Below the pieces are notes generated by a model. It did not search any database. It worked only from the letters and a program-made list of their open reading frames with translations, and was not told where the DNA came from. 64,000 nucleotides of DNA from Acanthochlamys bracteata (taxonomy: Eukaryota > Streptophyta > Magnoliopsida > Pandanales > Velloziaceae), in the NCBI GenBank assembly GCA_019914995.1, contig CM034132.1:1862501-1926500 (forward strand). Direction: 5' to 3'. The position numbers and the translations under genes are program-made. Below are positions 1 through 10,924 of the stretch, one piece after another (positions within the stretch are counted from its first letter, which is position 1; each line of letters begins with the position of its first letter).

Positions 1-5
1 AGTTA

Positions 6-299
6 GCGCATATTTCAAATATCCGTAATTTTATTTTCTCTCATTAGATTTGCGTTCTGAACAGTTCATATATTTTAATTACATAAAAATTTCAGAACTT
101 TACTTCTACATACGGAACTTTAATTTCAACTTTTTTATTTGCATACTTTTCAATACAATTATATTTTTCAATTTTCACACACTTTAAAAAACTATTGAAA
201 CACAAACACTGAACTCTATTTCCAATTTATTTTTCAAAGAAATTCTAGTTCCTACTTTTTACTTTCATGAAACTCAGTTACGGACATTTAAAACACGCC
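6..299. mobile_element. Tourist-like MITE, copy 1
   Basis: A 294-bp non-coding element flanked by the 3-bp direct repeat TTA (3-5 and 300-302). It aligns along its whole length with the better preserved copy at 3205-3500. Its ends are diverged inverted repeats: the left end reads GCGCATATTTCAAATATCCG and the right end is close to its reverse complement. A TTA target duplication with short G/C-rich termini is typical of PIF/Harbinger-derived Tourist MITEs. No transposase is encoded. Confidence 0.75.
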
Positions 300-302
300 T
301 TA

Positions 303-1509
303 GTTGATGTATCATTTTTAATTGAATAATTATTTTAAATTCAATTAATAATCAGCTACTCAATTATGATCGTTAAAATATTTAATATTAAATACATTAT
401 CTCAAAAATAAAATTGTGGATTTTTTTCTATCTCTTTGTAGTATATATTTTTTATCCAAAGTAAAGCCGTTCTCAACTTGAGGCTCTATATTTCGTTAAA
501 GTAAATTCTTAGAAAATAAATTTTTTTATGATGCGTTTAAAGATTAGTGTAATTGCATTTAATTATATTTAAAAATAATATAGAGATAAGTTTTATATTT
601 AATTAGTGTGCTGAGGGGTTACCATAGTTACTAGTTAAGAAGTTAGCAGTTTGTTGAATGCATGTTATGTCTTACAAACGTAGCCCAAATGCAAGCCCAA
701 TTTCTAATAAGCCTATAAGCCCACTATAATTCAATCTGGCCTAGAAAGCCCATAACTGGTTATGCAATTCAAAAGTTTAGACGAGCAATAAACATAGTGC
801 AGTATGTGTGTTGGCGTTTTTCTCTTTCTTAAAGCGACACAGATGGCATGTTTGTGTAGCTTAATTTGACTAGATTTCTCCAGAACAAGAGGACCTAAAC
901 ATGTAGATTAATTTATTTTTTGAAGCTTAAAAGAAGTATGTAAACACGTTTCAAGCTTAAAAGAAAGAAAATCATGTAGCTAAGAAAGAATGCTGGTAAC
1001 CTGAAAATGTTCAAAAAGAAAAGATGTCGGTGCCATGGTTCTCATTTTGAAAGTTACGAGAAGTATTTATCCAAACAATCATTGTTTCTTCTTCGGTCAC
1101 TAAAAAGTAGTGTTTGAGAATTCTTACCAAATAAAACTCATTTAAAATAAAAAATATTTTTATTTTATTTCAAATAAATTTATTCTACAAAAAAATAATT
1201 TTTATAATTAAATTTTATATTTTTAATTCTAAATAAAATTTTGATATATTATAAAAATTTTATTTAAAAATTTTTAAATAAAAGATTGGAAAAAAAACTC
1301 ACCCGAATAGCGCCTAACTATTTGCAGAGACATTCCTCGGACAAAACTTTGCGTCTGTTCACGAGCTCTTCTTGTTCTCTCTTCTTTTTCAAACAGATAA
1401 CTACTACTTAACCGCAAATTTCAGTACGTACCACCGAAATAATAAGTATTTAATATTACTTAATTTTCTAATCCCAGTCAAAAACAATTAATTCTCCATT
1501 AAGTTGGTT
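303..1509. other. Intergenic, AT-rich upstream region of the LFS-like gene
   Basis: No coding region recognised. The stretch 1095-1315 is a roughly 220-bp very AT-rich block resembling the other A/T-rich MITE-like blocks in this window (for example 25311-25559). The remainder is unremarkable promoter-distal sequence. Confidence 0.5.
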
Positions 1510-1517
1510 TATAAATA
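1510..1517 (+). promoter_or_regulatory. TATA box of the LFS-like gene
   Basis: TATAAATA lies about 65-70 bp upstream of the ATG at 1582. That places a transcription start near 1540 and gives a short leader. The position and perfect motif make this a credible core promoter. Confidence 0.6.
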
Positions 1518-1581
1518 GCTAGGTAATAGCTAGCTTAGAGAGAAACAACACATATCTATAGAGCTCATCATCATCACCAAC

Positions 1582-2064
1582 ATGGCACAAGAACTCAAAT
1601 TACAGGAAGAGCCCAAGCGGTTCTGGAAAGGGAAGGTTTCAGCAAAACTCCACAACATCACAGCCGACGAAGCTTGGGAACTTCTCGGTGACTTCTTCAG
1701 TCTCCACCGTTGGCTCCCAACTATAGAAGTATGCACAAAAGTCGACGATGCTGATGGCAATATAGTCCGGTACTGCACTTTTGGCGAAGGCGAAGAATGC
1801 ATGTGGGGGAAAGAGAAGCTTGTTGCACTGGATCAAGGGAACAGAAGCTGCACGTACTCCATTACAGAAAACAACATGGGGTTCAAAAAACATGTTGCAT
1901 GCATCAAGGTTTTGCCGGAATATTCTACCGGCGGATGCAGGATTGAGTGGTCTTTTGAGACTGAACCTGTTCATGGTTGGAGTAGAGATGGGTTGGTCTC
2001 TTATTTTGAAGCAGCTGTTGAGCAGGTGGCAAACAGAGTTGAACAAGCTCTTCTCGAGAAGTAG
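1582..2064 (+). CDS. Lachrymatory-factor synthase-like / Bet v 1-fold START-superfamily protein
   Basis: Single-exon gene for 160 aa, starting at an ATG in good context (CAACATGG) behind a TATA box. The sequence matches plant proteins annotated as lachrymatory-factor synthase-like (polyketide cyclase/dehydrase, START/Bet v 1 fold). An N-terminal segment with FWKG is followed by a helix rich in W/L (residues ~28-46, AWELLGDFF and HRWLP), central beta-strands with the conserved RYCTFG and WGKEKL patches, then WSFE and a C-terminal amphipathic helix (~138-158). These proteins have a ligand-binding cavity. In onion one member isomerises 1-propenesulfenic acid, but in most plants the substrate is unknown. 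I see no signal peptide, so it is probably cytosolic. Length and motif order look complete. The enzymatic name is by family only, and a PYL-type receptor is less likely because the gate/latch motifs are not evident. Confidence 0.88.
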   Translation: MAQELKLQEEPKRFWKGKVSAKLHNITADEAWELLGDFFSLHRWLPTIEVCTKVDDADGNIVRYCTFGEGEECMWGKEKLVALDQGNRSCTYSITENNMGFKKHVACIKVLPEYSTGGCRIEWSFETEPVHGWSRDGLVSYFEAAVEQVANRVEQALLEK

Positions 2065-3204
2065 CAAGCTAGAAGTACGTTTGAATTTAAGATTGTTCTC
2101 GTTGTTTGGAATTTCCTCTGCTTTCAGTTATTAAGACCATTAAATCCAATTAATGTTTATCGCAATGAAGTTTGTTTCTTGAGAGACGTACTTGTTTCAG
2201 AGAGATAAGGTCATCCATATCTCTAATAAATTCACTAACACAGAAAAGAAATACTGTGTTCTTATGAGGTAATCAGCTACGTGGAGTGTAATCAGACGCA
2301 GCTTAGCTTTCCAGCAAAGGTCATGGCAGTGATTGATGGCTATATATACATACTGTCTTATTATTTAGTTGTGTGGTTTAAATTTGCATAAAGAAATATT
2401 AAACGTGGGTATCTAACAATTGAAAAGACACTTGTGTGTTAGTCTACCTTGCATCAGTATGTGTGGGCTATAAACAAAAACTGAGACTATTGATTTCTTG
2501 TGCATTGTTTTTGCAGTGATTATTAAATCCAAACAAGAAACTTTTCATAAGTTGAAATTTAAACTAAATATGACCCATTTTCTTCCAATATAACTTTTGA
2601 AAAGTTCGTATGTAATATATAGGTGGAGCTTCAGCTAATTTCAAAAGTTAAGACACATGAATAATGTCCATGCCAAGTTTTCATCTCTTTGTCCTTCAAA
2701 CCATAAACAGATGGCATAAGACGGGCATTGTTTTTATATCATATAAATACTAAAACCGGAGGAAAGAAACTCCGTAGATAAATGAGCAGTAACATGGCAG
2801 CCCTATTTTGCAAAACTTAATTTGCACAATTTTGGTCACTTAAGACAAGTACTAGCAAATCAAGTCATTTTGTTGTAGTTTATAAAATAAAGGCCAATAA
2901 GCATTACTTTTTAAATATGATAGCTTTGATATTAATTTTACAAATCTGTCCATTCAACACTATATTTGCAAAATCAAGATATTAATGTAATAATTACTAA
3001 AATCAGCCTTATACTATTTTAAGATTCAGTCTTTTAAATACTGAATTCAGCCTTACGCTCATTGATGTAAACCTAATAAATTAGATTTCATGCTTTTATT
3101 TCATTCCTTTTAACAATTAACTATGTGCATAATAATATTGGTATATTTAACTCCAGTCGATTACACAAAATTTACTTCAATTCTACTACCACCTTAGTTA
3201 CTTA
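2065..3204. other. Intergenic, no gene seen
   Basis: 3' flank of the LFS-like gene. An AATAAA-like signal is at about 2225 (CTAATAAATTC). The rest is AT-rich with many stops in all frames and no recognised motif. Confidence 0.5.
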
Positions 3205-3500
3205 GGGCGTGTTTCAAATGCCCGTAACTCCACTTTCTCCCGCCAGATTTTGAGTTCCGAATAGTTTCTATGTTTCAATTACACAAAGAACTCAGAACTC
3301 CACTTCCACATGCGGAACTCTAGTTCCAACTTTCTTATTTACATACTTTCCAATACAATTATATCTTTCAATTTTCAACACACTTTCAAAACCTATTGAA
3401 ACACAAATACTGAAGTCCACTTCCACTTCATTTTTTAAGAAACTCTACTTCTTACTTTTCAATTTCACGAAACTCAGTTACAGGCATTTGAAACACGCCC
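3205..3500. mobile_element. Tourist-like MITE, copy 2 (well preserved)
   Basis: A 296-bp element with near-perfect terminal inverted repeats of about 25 bp. The left end begins GGGCGTGTTTCAAATGCCCG and the right end is its reverse complement apart from isolated mismatches. It is flanked by the TTA direct repeat at 3202-3204 and 3501-3503. It is homologous along its full length to 6-299 and, in inverted orientation, to the segment from 6894. There is no open reading frame, so it is non-autonomous. TTA target duplication points to the PIF/Harbinger superfamily. Confidence 0.85.
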
Positions 3501-3856
3501 TTAACAAAAGATGCATAATCATTGCCTACTATTTTTAAAAGATTGGTCGCGGCAATGAGCGGTTACTTTACCAATTTCTAGAAGGATGGTTTGAACAAAT
3601 TCTTGAACAGCATCTGTAGATTTCTAAGTGTATTTTGTACTACCAGGAAGTTCTAAAAAGATAAAGAAAGCATAAGAGATGTACCCCAACAATAGGATGG
3701 GCTGGTTTTAAACTAAGGGCAGGAGAGGTTAGGAAACAATCCCCTCAACCATTTCATCAATGTGATAAAATGACGTTGCCTGCAGAATTACATATTTTGA
3801 TAAATCATATCATACGAATATAGAACTTGCAGAACAACGTCGACCATCTACCATAC

Positions 3857-6435
3857 CTTCGAAACAACAGCTCCACCTGTAGAATGACCAAATAGGAAGC
3901 ATAGTAGATTGGGGTTTTCTAGCTTGATTTTTGGCAGAAAAATACCCTGATCAAGGAAACAGAAAAGAGGAGTTAAGCAAGTGTTTGGACACAGATCAAG
4001 GCATGTAACGAAACACACTGGTAAGAGTAAATTGAATTTTGAAAGAAGCTACTTATATTGTCTACAAGCCTTAGTAAGGTCAAATATACAGCCAGTGATT
4101 GAAAACTTACAATGTCAGCAATGACATGGTCCAATGAGGGTACAAACCCATGTAAACCATCACTGCCACCATGGCCTACCCAAATTATTAGTTGTTTTAG
4201 CTCATCCAGTGAAAGTAATCTAGCAATCCACAAATACGATCACATATTTCCTCGCATGCATTAGCTGAGTGCCAAATGCAAATTAGAGCTCAAACACTTA
4301 AATATCACTACTTACCCAGTCGATCCAACTAAGACAGAGACAAGATAAACTTAGCTTTCTAATTTTTCCGGTGAGAGCTAACATATCACTCACATAATTT
4401 TATATCCTTTCATGATATCCTCGTGCCTTCAATGCACTGCAAAATCTTCTACATTCTTCTCTAGTCTCCCTATTATGTTCTTTAATACTGTTTTGGGAAA
4501 TATTACTACCATTGTTGCTTGGAGTCTTGGACTATTTGATGTTTTGTTGGCCATGCATCTCCAGTGTGCACTTTGTTCTTTACAACCTACCACAGCATCA
4601 ACCAACAACCAACTACAGCAAAACTTCACCAAGGTTTTAACAGACAAGAGGGAAATGGGAGAGTTGCTTTATAAAGAGCGTATCAGTGGGTTTCAGATCA
4701 CCGTAAAATATGTACACAGGTGCAGATATTGGTATAAGCACATTTCAAATCAAAGGTCTGAGAAATCGCAGAGTGATGCAAGATGTTTACACATATGGCT
4801 GCAGTGCAAACTTCATATCTCTTTGGACAACTAAAGGATTTTCAGAGATCTTATGCAAAATAGACAAAACATATTTTAAAACAACAAAGTGCATAGTTCC
4901 TGAATAGGAATAAAGTGATAGAATGATATGCTTTCTATGAGATGTCATGGCATAGCATCATCAACTTAAGACATAAGAGGAGAATATAAATACGTGGCTT
5001 ATCACCTGAGCTCATTCAGCCCATGTATAATAACCAAACTTCCCCTGCAACCAAAACAAGCCACTTTCATCAGTAAAATTATTATATGGAATCAAATACC
5101 AAAAGCAACATCAACATATTTTGATAGAAAGATTGAAAGTGGTTTGAACATACAAATCCACAAAATTCAATCCGACACACAAAGGACGCAACAGCACAGT
5201 AACCTTTACTGCAAGCACAACATAATACATTGGATTTTCAACATAACGCTCTAAAACTAGAAGAGAGATATTCTAAAGACATAAAGGGTAGCACTAGGTA
5301 TGTTCCGCTGATACAATGCCAAATATTCCAAGTGAAGAGCGACCGGAAAAATTTTAACTCAACGACACAAGAAATGAAGTTGCCCCTAGAAAGATGATGC
5401 ATTTACATGGCATTATGTGCAACCTCTACATATCTGTCATCAATTAAGTTTCTATTATCTTGCAGTTTTTGTTTGCTTCAAATAATTTAGAACATACTCA
5501 GTTCCTATAAGCTTTTACATGTAAAGCTTTCATCCAGTCAAACGATACTGCTACTCTGACTGATTATGTTAGTACTTAGTATAGGTTACTGTGGATTAAC
5601 TAGGTACAACATCAAGAACATTCTAAAGGAACACGGCCAAAACTGTAGCCCAAAATTGTAATTTTATCTCGCTCAATATTGTTTACAGATTTCCCCCAAT
5701 TGATCAGCTCTATCTTAAACTGAAGTGCACCCCTATGGGTTCTTTACACATTTGAAGTATTCTCACCATATGAGAAGCTAAAATTAGCTGAGAAACTTTC
5801 ATTCATGCTACAATGAACCTACTACTGATGTCCTTGCTATTTAAATTCAAACTACTCTAGATCATTCCCTGATTTTCTACTGACAGAATTTATTGGAAAA
5901 GAGCATGACGTAAGACTTCTATCACCTATCTACAAACTCCAAGTACCTGTACAACAACCGACAATCAAAACAATTAGGGGAAAAATTCAGACTCGCTTTA
6001 TTTCCCCGGAAGCCGGGGTCCAACTGCGGTAGAACAACGCATTCCTAGTAGCTGCATAGAACACGCTCGTTCTCCACCAGCAAGGCGCAGCATCTTCAGA
6101 ATGACCAACCATAGCCACCGCCTCCGCTAACGCCTCCGCCTCACATCTTCCTCTTCCTCCCTCGTCGCTCTTCTAAACCTAGCCGTCACCGTCTTCTTCT
6201 TCCCAACTCCACCGCCGACGTAAATCTGTTCAGCCGATGATGTCGACGACGAAATCTGCCGGCAGCGAAGGAGAACGAGAAACCAAAGCAGAAATGATTG
6301 GACAAAGAAGAAACTTGCAGAACCAATCGTTGAGAGCGAAGAGATCACCGGATGTTTCTGCACACGGGAATTATTCTTCCGCTTGCTCAGGATGTCAATT
6401 CCTCTAGAGGAGCAATCCCTTTTCTTCTCCATTGC
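3857..6435 (-). pseudogene. Degraded monoacylglycerol lipase / caffeoylshikimate esterase-like (alpha/beta hydrolase) gene
   Basis: Minus-strand remnant of a plant MAGL-like serine hydrolase. Exon 1 (5997 to about 6435) encodes a hydrophobic N-terminal stretch, then an arginine/glutamate-rich region, then AEALAEAVAMVGHSED and FYAATRNALFYRSW. Exon 2 (5006-5044) encodes the oxyanion-loop region IIIHGLNE. Part of exon 3 (4111-4188) encodes GHGGSDGLHGFVPSLD. The next exon (3857-3946) holds the nucleophile elbow GHSTGGAVVSK. Splice sites of these pieces are still mostly readable, and the exon 1 donor is GC (AA|GCGAGT). Three signs say it is broken. A one-base deletion near 6127-6135 shifts the frame between the Arg-rich segment and AEALAEA. 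The sequence before GHGGSDG no longer matches the family. The C-terminal half with the catalytic Asp/His is absent downstream. Family members hydrolyse monoacylglycerols or caffeoyl-shikimate. This copy should be inactive. Confidence 0.75.
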
Positions 6436-6654
6436 TATTTCTCCGAGAAAAAAAAAGATTTGTTTGGAGAAGAGAATAAAGAAGTTTAATTTCCATCGTT
6501 GGGTGCACACTATCGTTGGCCGGACGTTTTCCATCTTTGTGGGCTTCTCCATGTGAGAAACACTTCATTAATTGGGCTATACTATTCATCCAGTACCCAA
6601 GTATATGGCATGTGCAACGGTGCAACCAATCACCGCAATGGTGCGTCCTTCAAA

Positions 6655-6890
6655 TAAATGTAATTAAATTTCGCGAAATAAAATTTTGTAAAAGTAAAAT
6701 TCAGTGAAAAATAAATATTGATAAAAATAAAATTTGAAATAATATTTGAAATGAGTGAAATAAAATTTGAAATTAAAATTTAATAAAAATAAATTTTAGT
6801 GAGAAAATAAAAGTGAAGTTTATAATAATAATTAAAATACGTAAAGTGACTGAACTTAAAATATGAAGAAAGAAATTGAGTTTGATATAT
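6655..6890. repeat. Dispersed AT-rich repeat, related to 12600-12860
   Basis: About 235 bp of A/T-rich sequence with recurring AAATAAAATTT, AAAATACGTAAA and GAAATTGAGTTTGAT strings. The same order of strings occurs at 12640-12860, and in inverted orientation at about 12085-12265. There is no coding content. It abuts the partial MITE copy starting at 6894, so the two may be parts of one composite insertion. Confidence 0.5.
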
Positions 6891-6893
6891 TTA

Positions 6894-7140
6894 GGCGTGT
6901 TTCAAATATTCGTAACTGAACTTCGTGAAAATAAAAAGTGAGAAGTGAAGTTTCTTAAAAAATGAATCGGGAGTGTAGTTTAATTTTTGTATTTCAATTG
7001 ATTTTGAAAATGAATTGAAACTGGAGTTCAGATTTTGTATTTCAATTACTTTTGAAAGTGAGTTGAAAGTAAAATTTAATTTTTATGTGTTTCAATTATA
7101 TTTGAAAATAAAAATTAAAATAAGTTGGAAGTGATATAAT
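6894..7140. mobile_element. Partial Tourist-like MITE, copy 3 (inverted)
   Basis: Begins GGCGTGTTTCAAATATTCG after TTA at 6891-6893. It then follows the reverse complement of the right half of the 3205-3500 element (TTCGTGAAA, AAGTTTCTTAAAAAATGAA, TTTGTATTTCAATTGATTTT). Similarity fades after about 7100, so the end coordinate is approximate. No second intact terminal repeat was found. Confidence 0.55.
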
Positions 7141-7313
7141 ATTATAAATAAAAACAATAAAAATAATAAATCTAACTAATTATTATTTAGATAAATTCAA
7201 TCATACATTATATATAAAATTTAATAATTGTATAACTTACTCAATTAATAAAATACTTATATATTATAACTAAATTTATTATTTAAATATACAATTATTT
7301 AATAATAATAATA

Positions 7314-7810
7314 AGTCTTCTGAATTCTGAATCAAGCTTGTCAAGTGCTGAACAGAGAAGGCCGCCGTCGAGCGGAGCTTCCGAATTCTTCATCGAAATC
7401 AAAGAGTGTTTGAGAGATTGTAGATATTTTGGATCAGCTAGCGATTGATCAGAGAGGTAATCAATGACATCTTCAAACCATGAGAGAGCAAGGGAGAATT
7501 ATCAGATAAAAATCTCAACGCTTGCTCGAGTCGAAATAGAAGAGTTAAGTAACCGTTGAGATCGCCGGAAAGCGTAGATAACGGTTTCTCAAGCCCGTGA
7601 ACAGCGTCGAACACCTTCATCACTACGGCGGCGGGGCCCACAGCTCTGTCGATGTGAGCGGCGGCTGCCGCGAGTGATTCACGACGAGCGAGTATGGGTC
7701 GGACGGAAGATTCTAGAGAGGGAAAGCGGTGGCGGATCTCCTCGAGACGAGGACCGGAGGCGGAGAGTGCCGCGGCGAGTGATCGTGATTTTTCGAGTCC
7801 TAAGCGGGAG
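7314..7810 (-). pseudogene. EXO70A1-like exocyst subunit gene fragment
   Basis: Minus-strand fragment of the N-terminal part of an EXO70 exocyst subunit, most like EXO70A1. Reading from 7810 down, the frame shows LGLEKSRSL, GPRLEEI, FPSLESSVRPI, HIDRAVGPAAVVMKVFDAVH and LEKPLSTLSGDLNGYL, ending at ALRFLSDNSPLLSH. The conserved continuation (ALSWFEDVIDYLSD, SLADPKYLQSLK, LDGGLLCSALDKLDSEFRR) is present but in another frame. One base has therefore been lost near 7485-7495. An in-frame stop lies just upstream of LGLEKS, and homology stops at 7314 in an ATT-rich tract, so both ends are missing. No intron interrupts the roughly 490 bp. EXO70 proteins tether secretory vesicles at the plasma membrane. 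This piece cannot make one. Confidence 0.8.
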
Positions 7811-10192
7811 AACTAACAAGTGAAATCAAAACTGGAGTTCCACGAGTATTGAACTGGGAACTGAAGTTTCAAGTTCAACGTGCAAAATAAAACATAAAAA
7901 AATCGTGAAATTTTAATTCTGACGAAAAATATCGCACTTAAAAAAACCTATAGCAAAGAAAATAATATTTAACAGAATTGAGTTCATGACACGTAAGGTC
8001 TTATCGGGATGCAATAAGGTTTATGGAAAGTCCAGCACTTTCTCACCTTCTTTGAGAGAGTTAGATTGCATTCTTTTGAATTAGTGAGTTATTAAAAAAA
8101 ATTACTCTAATAATTTCTTAGAAGTGAGTTTTAATTTTTTTAAAATTTTTATTGTATTTTTTATATAATTAAAAATATTTTTTAAAGTGATCTTTTAGTA
8201 GAAAAAATTAATTGTAAAAACGAAATATGTCTTTATACAATACAATTTTTTAAATTAAATTATAATACATAAATTATTAAAAAGTTAAAAAATTGTTTGA
8301 AAATAATATTTTCATGAAAAAGTTACTCCTCATTATAAATAAAAGAACACGCTGTTAATTGGATTCAGAGTCCCAACTTCAACCAAAGCAACAATTACAT
8401 AACTTCTTTTAGGAATCAGGATGCAACACCTACAGAAACATATAACCTGTCTGGAATGTGAATGAGAACAAATTAAGTGCATTGCACAATTACGATATAA
8501 ACTTTCTTTAACGTGAGGAGAGCATGCACGGACCAAAGTTGAATTCCTCACATGCTTAACCTTGTCATCCCTTTACTTCTCTGTAAAGGGGAAACGAAAA
8601 AAACACACAGAGCTCGCATGAAGTTTTAGGTCTGCCTGAACAAGATGCCCCTAGTACTAACACCTGGTAGTAACGAGCAACTACTCGAACCACACCGAAG
8701 TTTCCTCTCTAAATCAATCGATCAATTAGAAAAATGACTATTAATTATTCTTCATCACTTCTGTTTACTTTCTTTTCCTTCTTTGAACCTACACGTGAAT
8801 CTAGCTTTTGCTTTCGAACCGTATACAAGAATGCATGAATGCATAAGAAATCGATCGATTAATGACTTGTTGCTTAACACGTGAACGCATCGAATTGAAT
8901 TTGCATGCTTTTCCAGCTCTTAAAATTTTCGTTAATTCACCCACTTTTGGAAATTACTGTTTCTTTCTGTATATCTTGCAGATTGGCACTTAACAAATTT
9001 TATGAAATTTGATAGGTTTTTTCTGCTATATAAAGAGTATACACTTATGATATTGATATATTTTTTATCATGATTGAATTACTTACGAATGTATATTGGT
9101 AAATATTTGAAGAAATGATTATAATAATATAGGTGAGAATGAAGAAAAGAATGAAGAGCAGCTGGCAACTAGCAATCCAGCTAGCTAGTTGAATATTGAC
9201 ATCGATCAACTTCATTTAATTTGTAAAGATCAGACAAGAACTACCTACTTCAAGTTGTTTAAAAGTTGGTAGCATAATACTTCAGTTATTTTTCCCTAGG
9301 AAATCCATTCTACGGTCCTAGGAAATCTTTCGTGAACTTTTAATCTTGATCGGTGACTGGAAAGAAATATGTGTAATGAATTAGTTAAATTACTATACAT
9401 TATATCATCTTCAATCACAATCATCTCTCAGGAATACTAAATTTTAGTTAGAAATACATATCATGAAGTTTGTATAGCTAGTACTTGAGCATACAAAAAT
9501 TTCTTGAACCAATTTTTTTTAGTCATTTTATTCATATATATGCATGAATAGTTAGATATATAACTAATCTTTTCATACATTAATCGATCTCCTTAAGATA
9601 CATAAATTCTTTTAATCTGATTTATGTGCTAATTTAGTTTCATATATAGTCATTTGTCTATATATATATATATATAATTCAAGCAGTAAAGTATCGATCA
9701 ATTCTTGGCATATTCTTCAAAGGAAAACAAAAGAAATGGTCGTTCATCTGCAAGCTGTATTGTAGAACTATAAATCTCAAAAGGCACCAAAGCAACTTGC
9801 AGTGTTTCATCCGCAGAGAAGAATCCCAAGATCATTTTCTGTGGCAGGACAAACTCGTTCCGTGATCTCTAAACTTAGATTGAATCGATACATGAGTGAA
9901 CAACATCTCTCCGTCGATCAACATCAACCTTCACGAGATCTACTGCCATTGTAGCCACCTAATTAACCTTAGCACTGTCGATCTCCAGCTGCTTAATTAA
10001 ATGAAAGTTTTGTTAGCTCTACCCTTTTATATGCATGGTCGAGAAACAAAGTTTGTTCTTTTTGCAAAAGCCTCACGAAAAATCCAGGATTTTCAGGTAA
10101 CTATCACGAACTTGCTGGAGCACTTTTGTCTATGTCCACATACATCTAGCTACTTTACCCATTCTCTTCACCACTTAGATACAAGATTGTAA
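7811..10192. other. Intergenic, upstream of DUF1677 gene 1
   Basis: No gene recognised. It contains an AT-rich block at 8090-8330 resembling the AT-rich MITE-like blocks, and a short TA-repeat near 9658-9677. Short reading frames here, such as the minus-strand one at 8333-8551, have no recognisable features. Confidence 0.5.
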
Positions 10193-10200
10193 TATAAATA
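10193..10200 (+). promoter_or_regulatory. TATA box of DUF1677 gene 1
   Basis: TATAAATA about 125 bp before the ATG at 10325, implying a transcription start near 10225 and a leader of roughly 100 nt. Confidence 0.5.
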
Positions 10201-10324
10201 AGCCACTAGTTACGCTACTTGGATTTGCATTCATGTACAAGTTTGAATGATCGATCTCTTCTGATCTGAAGTGAATTGCTGAGTTTCGGTATTCATCTTA
10301 GTTTCATCAGTTAAGTTGTTAACA

Positions 10325-10924
10325 ATGGCGCCGAACGCAGAAGTCCTTGTAGGGCCTTACCCACAGAAGAACAACTTCAACAAGGCACAACAGCATAAAC
10401 CGCGGAGGATCTCAATGGAAGGCCTCCAACGTGCAATCTCCGACCTATCCTATGAGTTAACCAAAGAATCAGCGGATAACGGAAAGCTTCCGCCTGTTTC
10501 CGAAGTTGAGAACGCAGAGTGCGAGTGCTGCGGTATGTCGGAAGAGTGCACACCGGAATACATCAACCGGGTTCGTGAAAAGTACAGAGGCAAGTGGATT
10601 TGCGGGATTTGTTCAGAAGCTGTGAAGGAAGAAGCCGTGAGAAATGGCGGGAAGATGAAGGAGGCCTTAGATTGTCACTTTAGCGTTTGCAGCAAGTTCA
10701 ACAGGATCGGGCGCACGCACCCGGTTCTTTTTCAAGCGCCGGCCGTGAAGGAGATACTGAAGAAGTGTTCCCGTGCTGATGGCAGGGTTACAAGGTCTGC
10801 ATCTAGCAGTCCTAGAGATAATGGTAGTGATGCAAAGATGAAGTGCATCACTAGAAGCTCTAGTTGTATTCCTGCAATAACAAAAGATATCAACGATAAT
10901 CGGTCTGCAGCGACCAAGAACTAA
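10325..10924 (+). CDS. DUF1677 family protein (gene 1)
   Basis: Intron-less gene for 199 aa. I chose the ATG at 10325 (AACAATGGCG, strong context); upstream in-frame codons lack an ATG. The N-terminus is basic and includes RRISMEGLQRAISDLSYEL (residues ~27-45). The core (~60-125) is the DUF1677 cysteine module: AECECCGMSEECTPEYINR, then WICGICSEAVKEE, then a CHFSVCSKFNR segment. The spacing of CxCC, CGxC and CxxxC suggests metal binding, but no function is established for the family. The tail is Ser/Arg-rich (RSASSS, TRSSSC) and low in complexity. A second DUF1677 gene faces it 3 kb away at 13724-14393, with the same core but different N- and C-termini. Confidence 0.9.
   Translation: MAPNAEVLVGPYPQKNNFNKAQQHKPRRISMEGLQRAISDLSYELTKESADNGKLPPVSEVENAECECCGMSEECTPEYINRVREKYRGKWICGICSEAVKEEAVRNGGKMKEALDCHFSVCSKFNRIGRTHPVLFQAPAVKEILKKCSRADGRVTRSASSSPRDNGSDAKMKCITRSSSCIPAITKDINDNRSAATKN

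Noticed and set aside
1639..2067. Minus-strand 142-codon frame over the LFS-like gene
   Set aside because: Antisense shadow; the plus strand has a TATA box, a good start and clear homology.
6127..6552. 141-codon minus-strand frame as an independent protein
   Set aside because: Its C-terminal part is exon 1 of the MAGL-like pseudogene, ended by a frameshift-induced stop.
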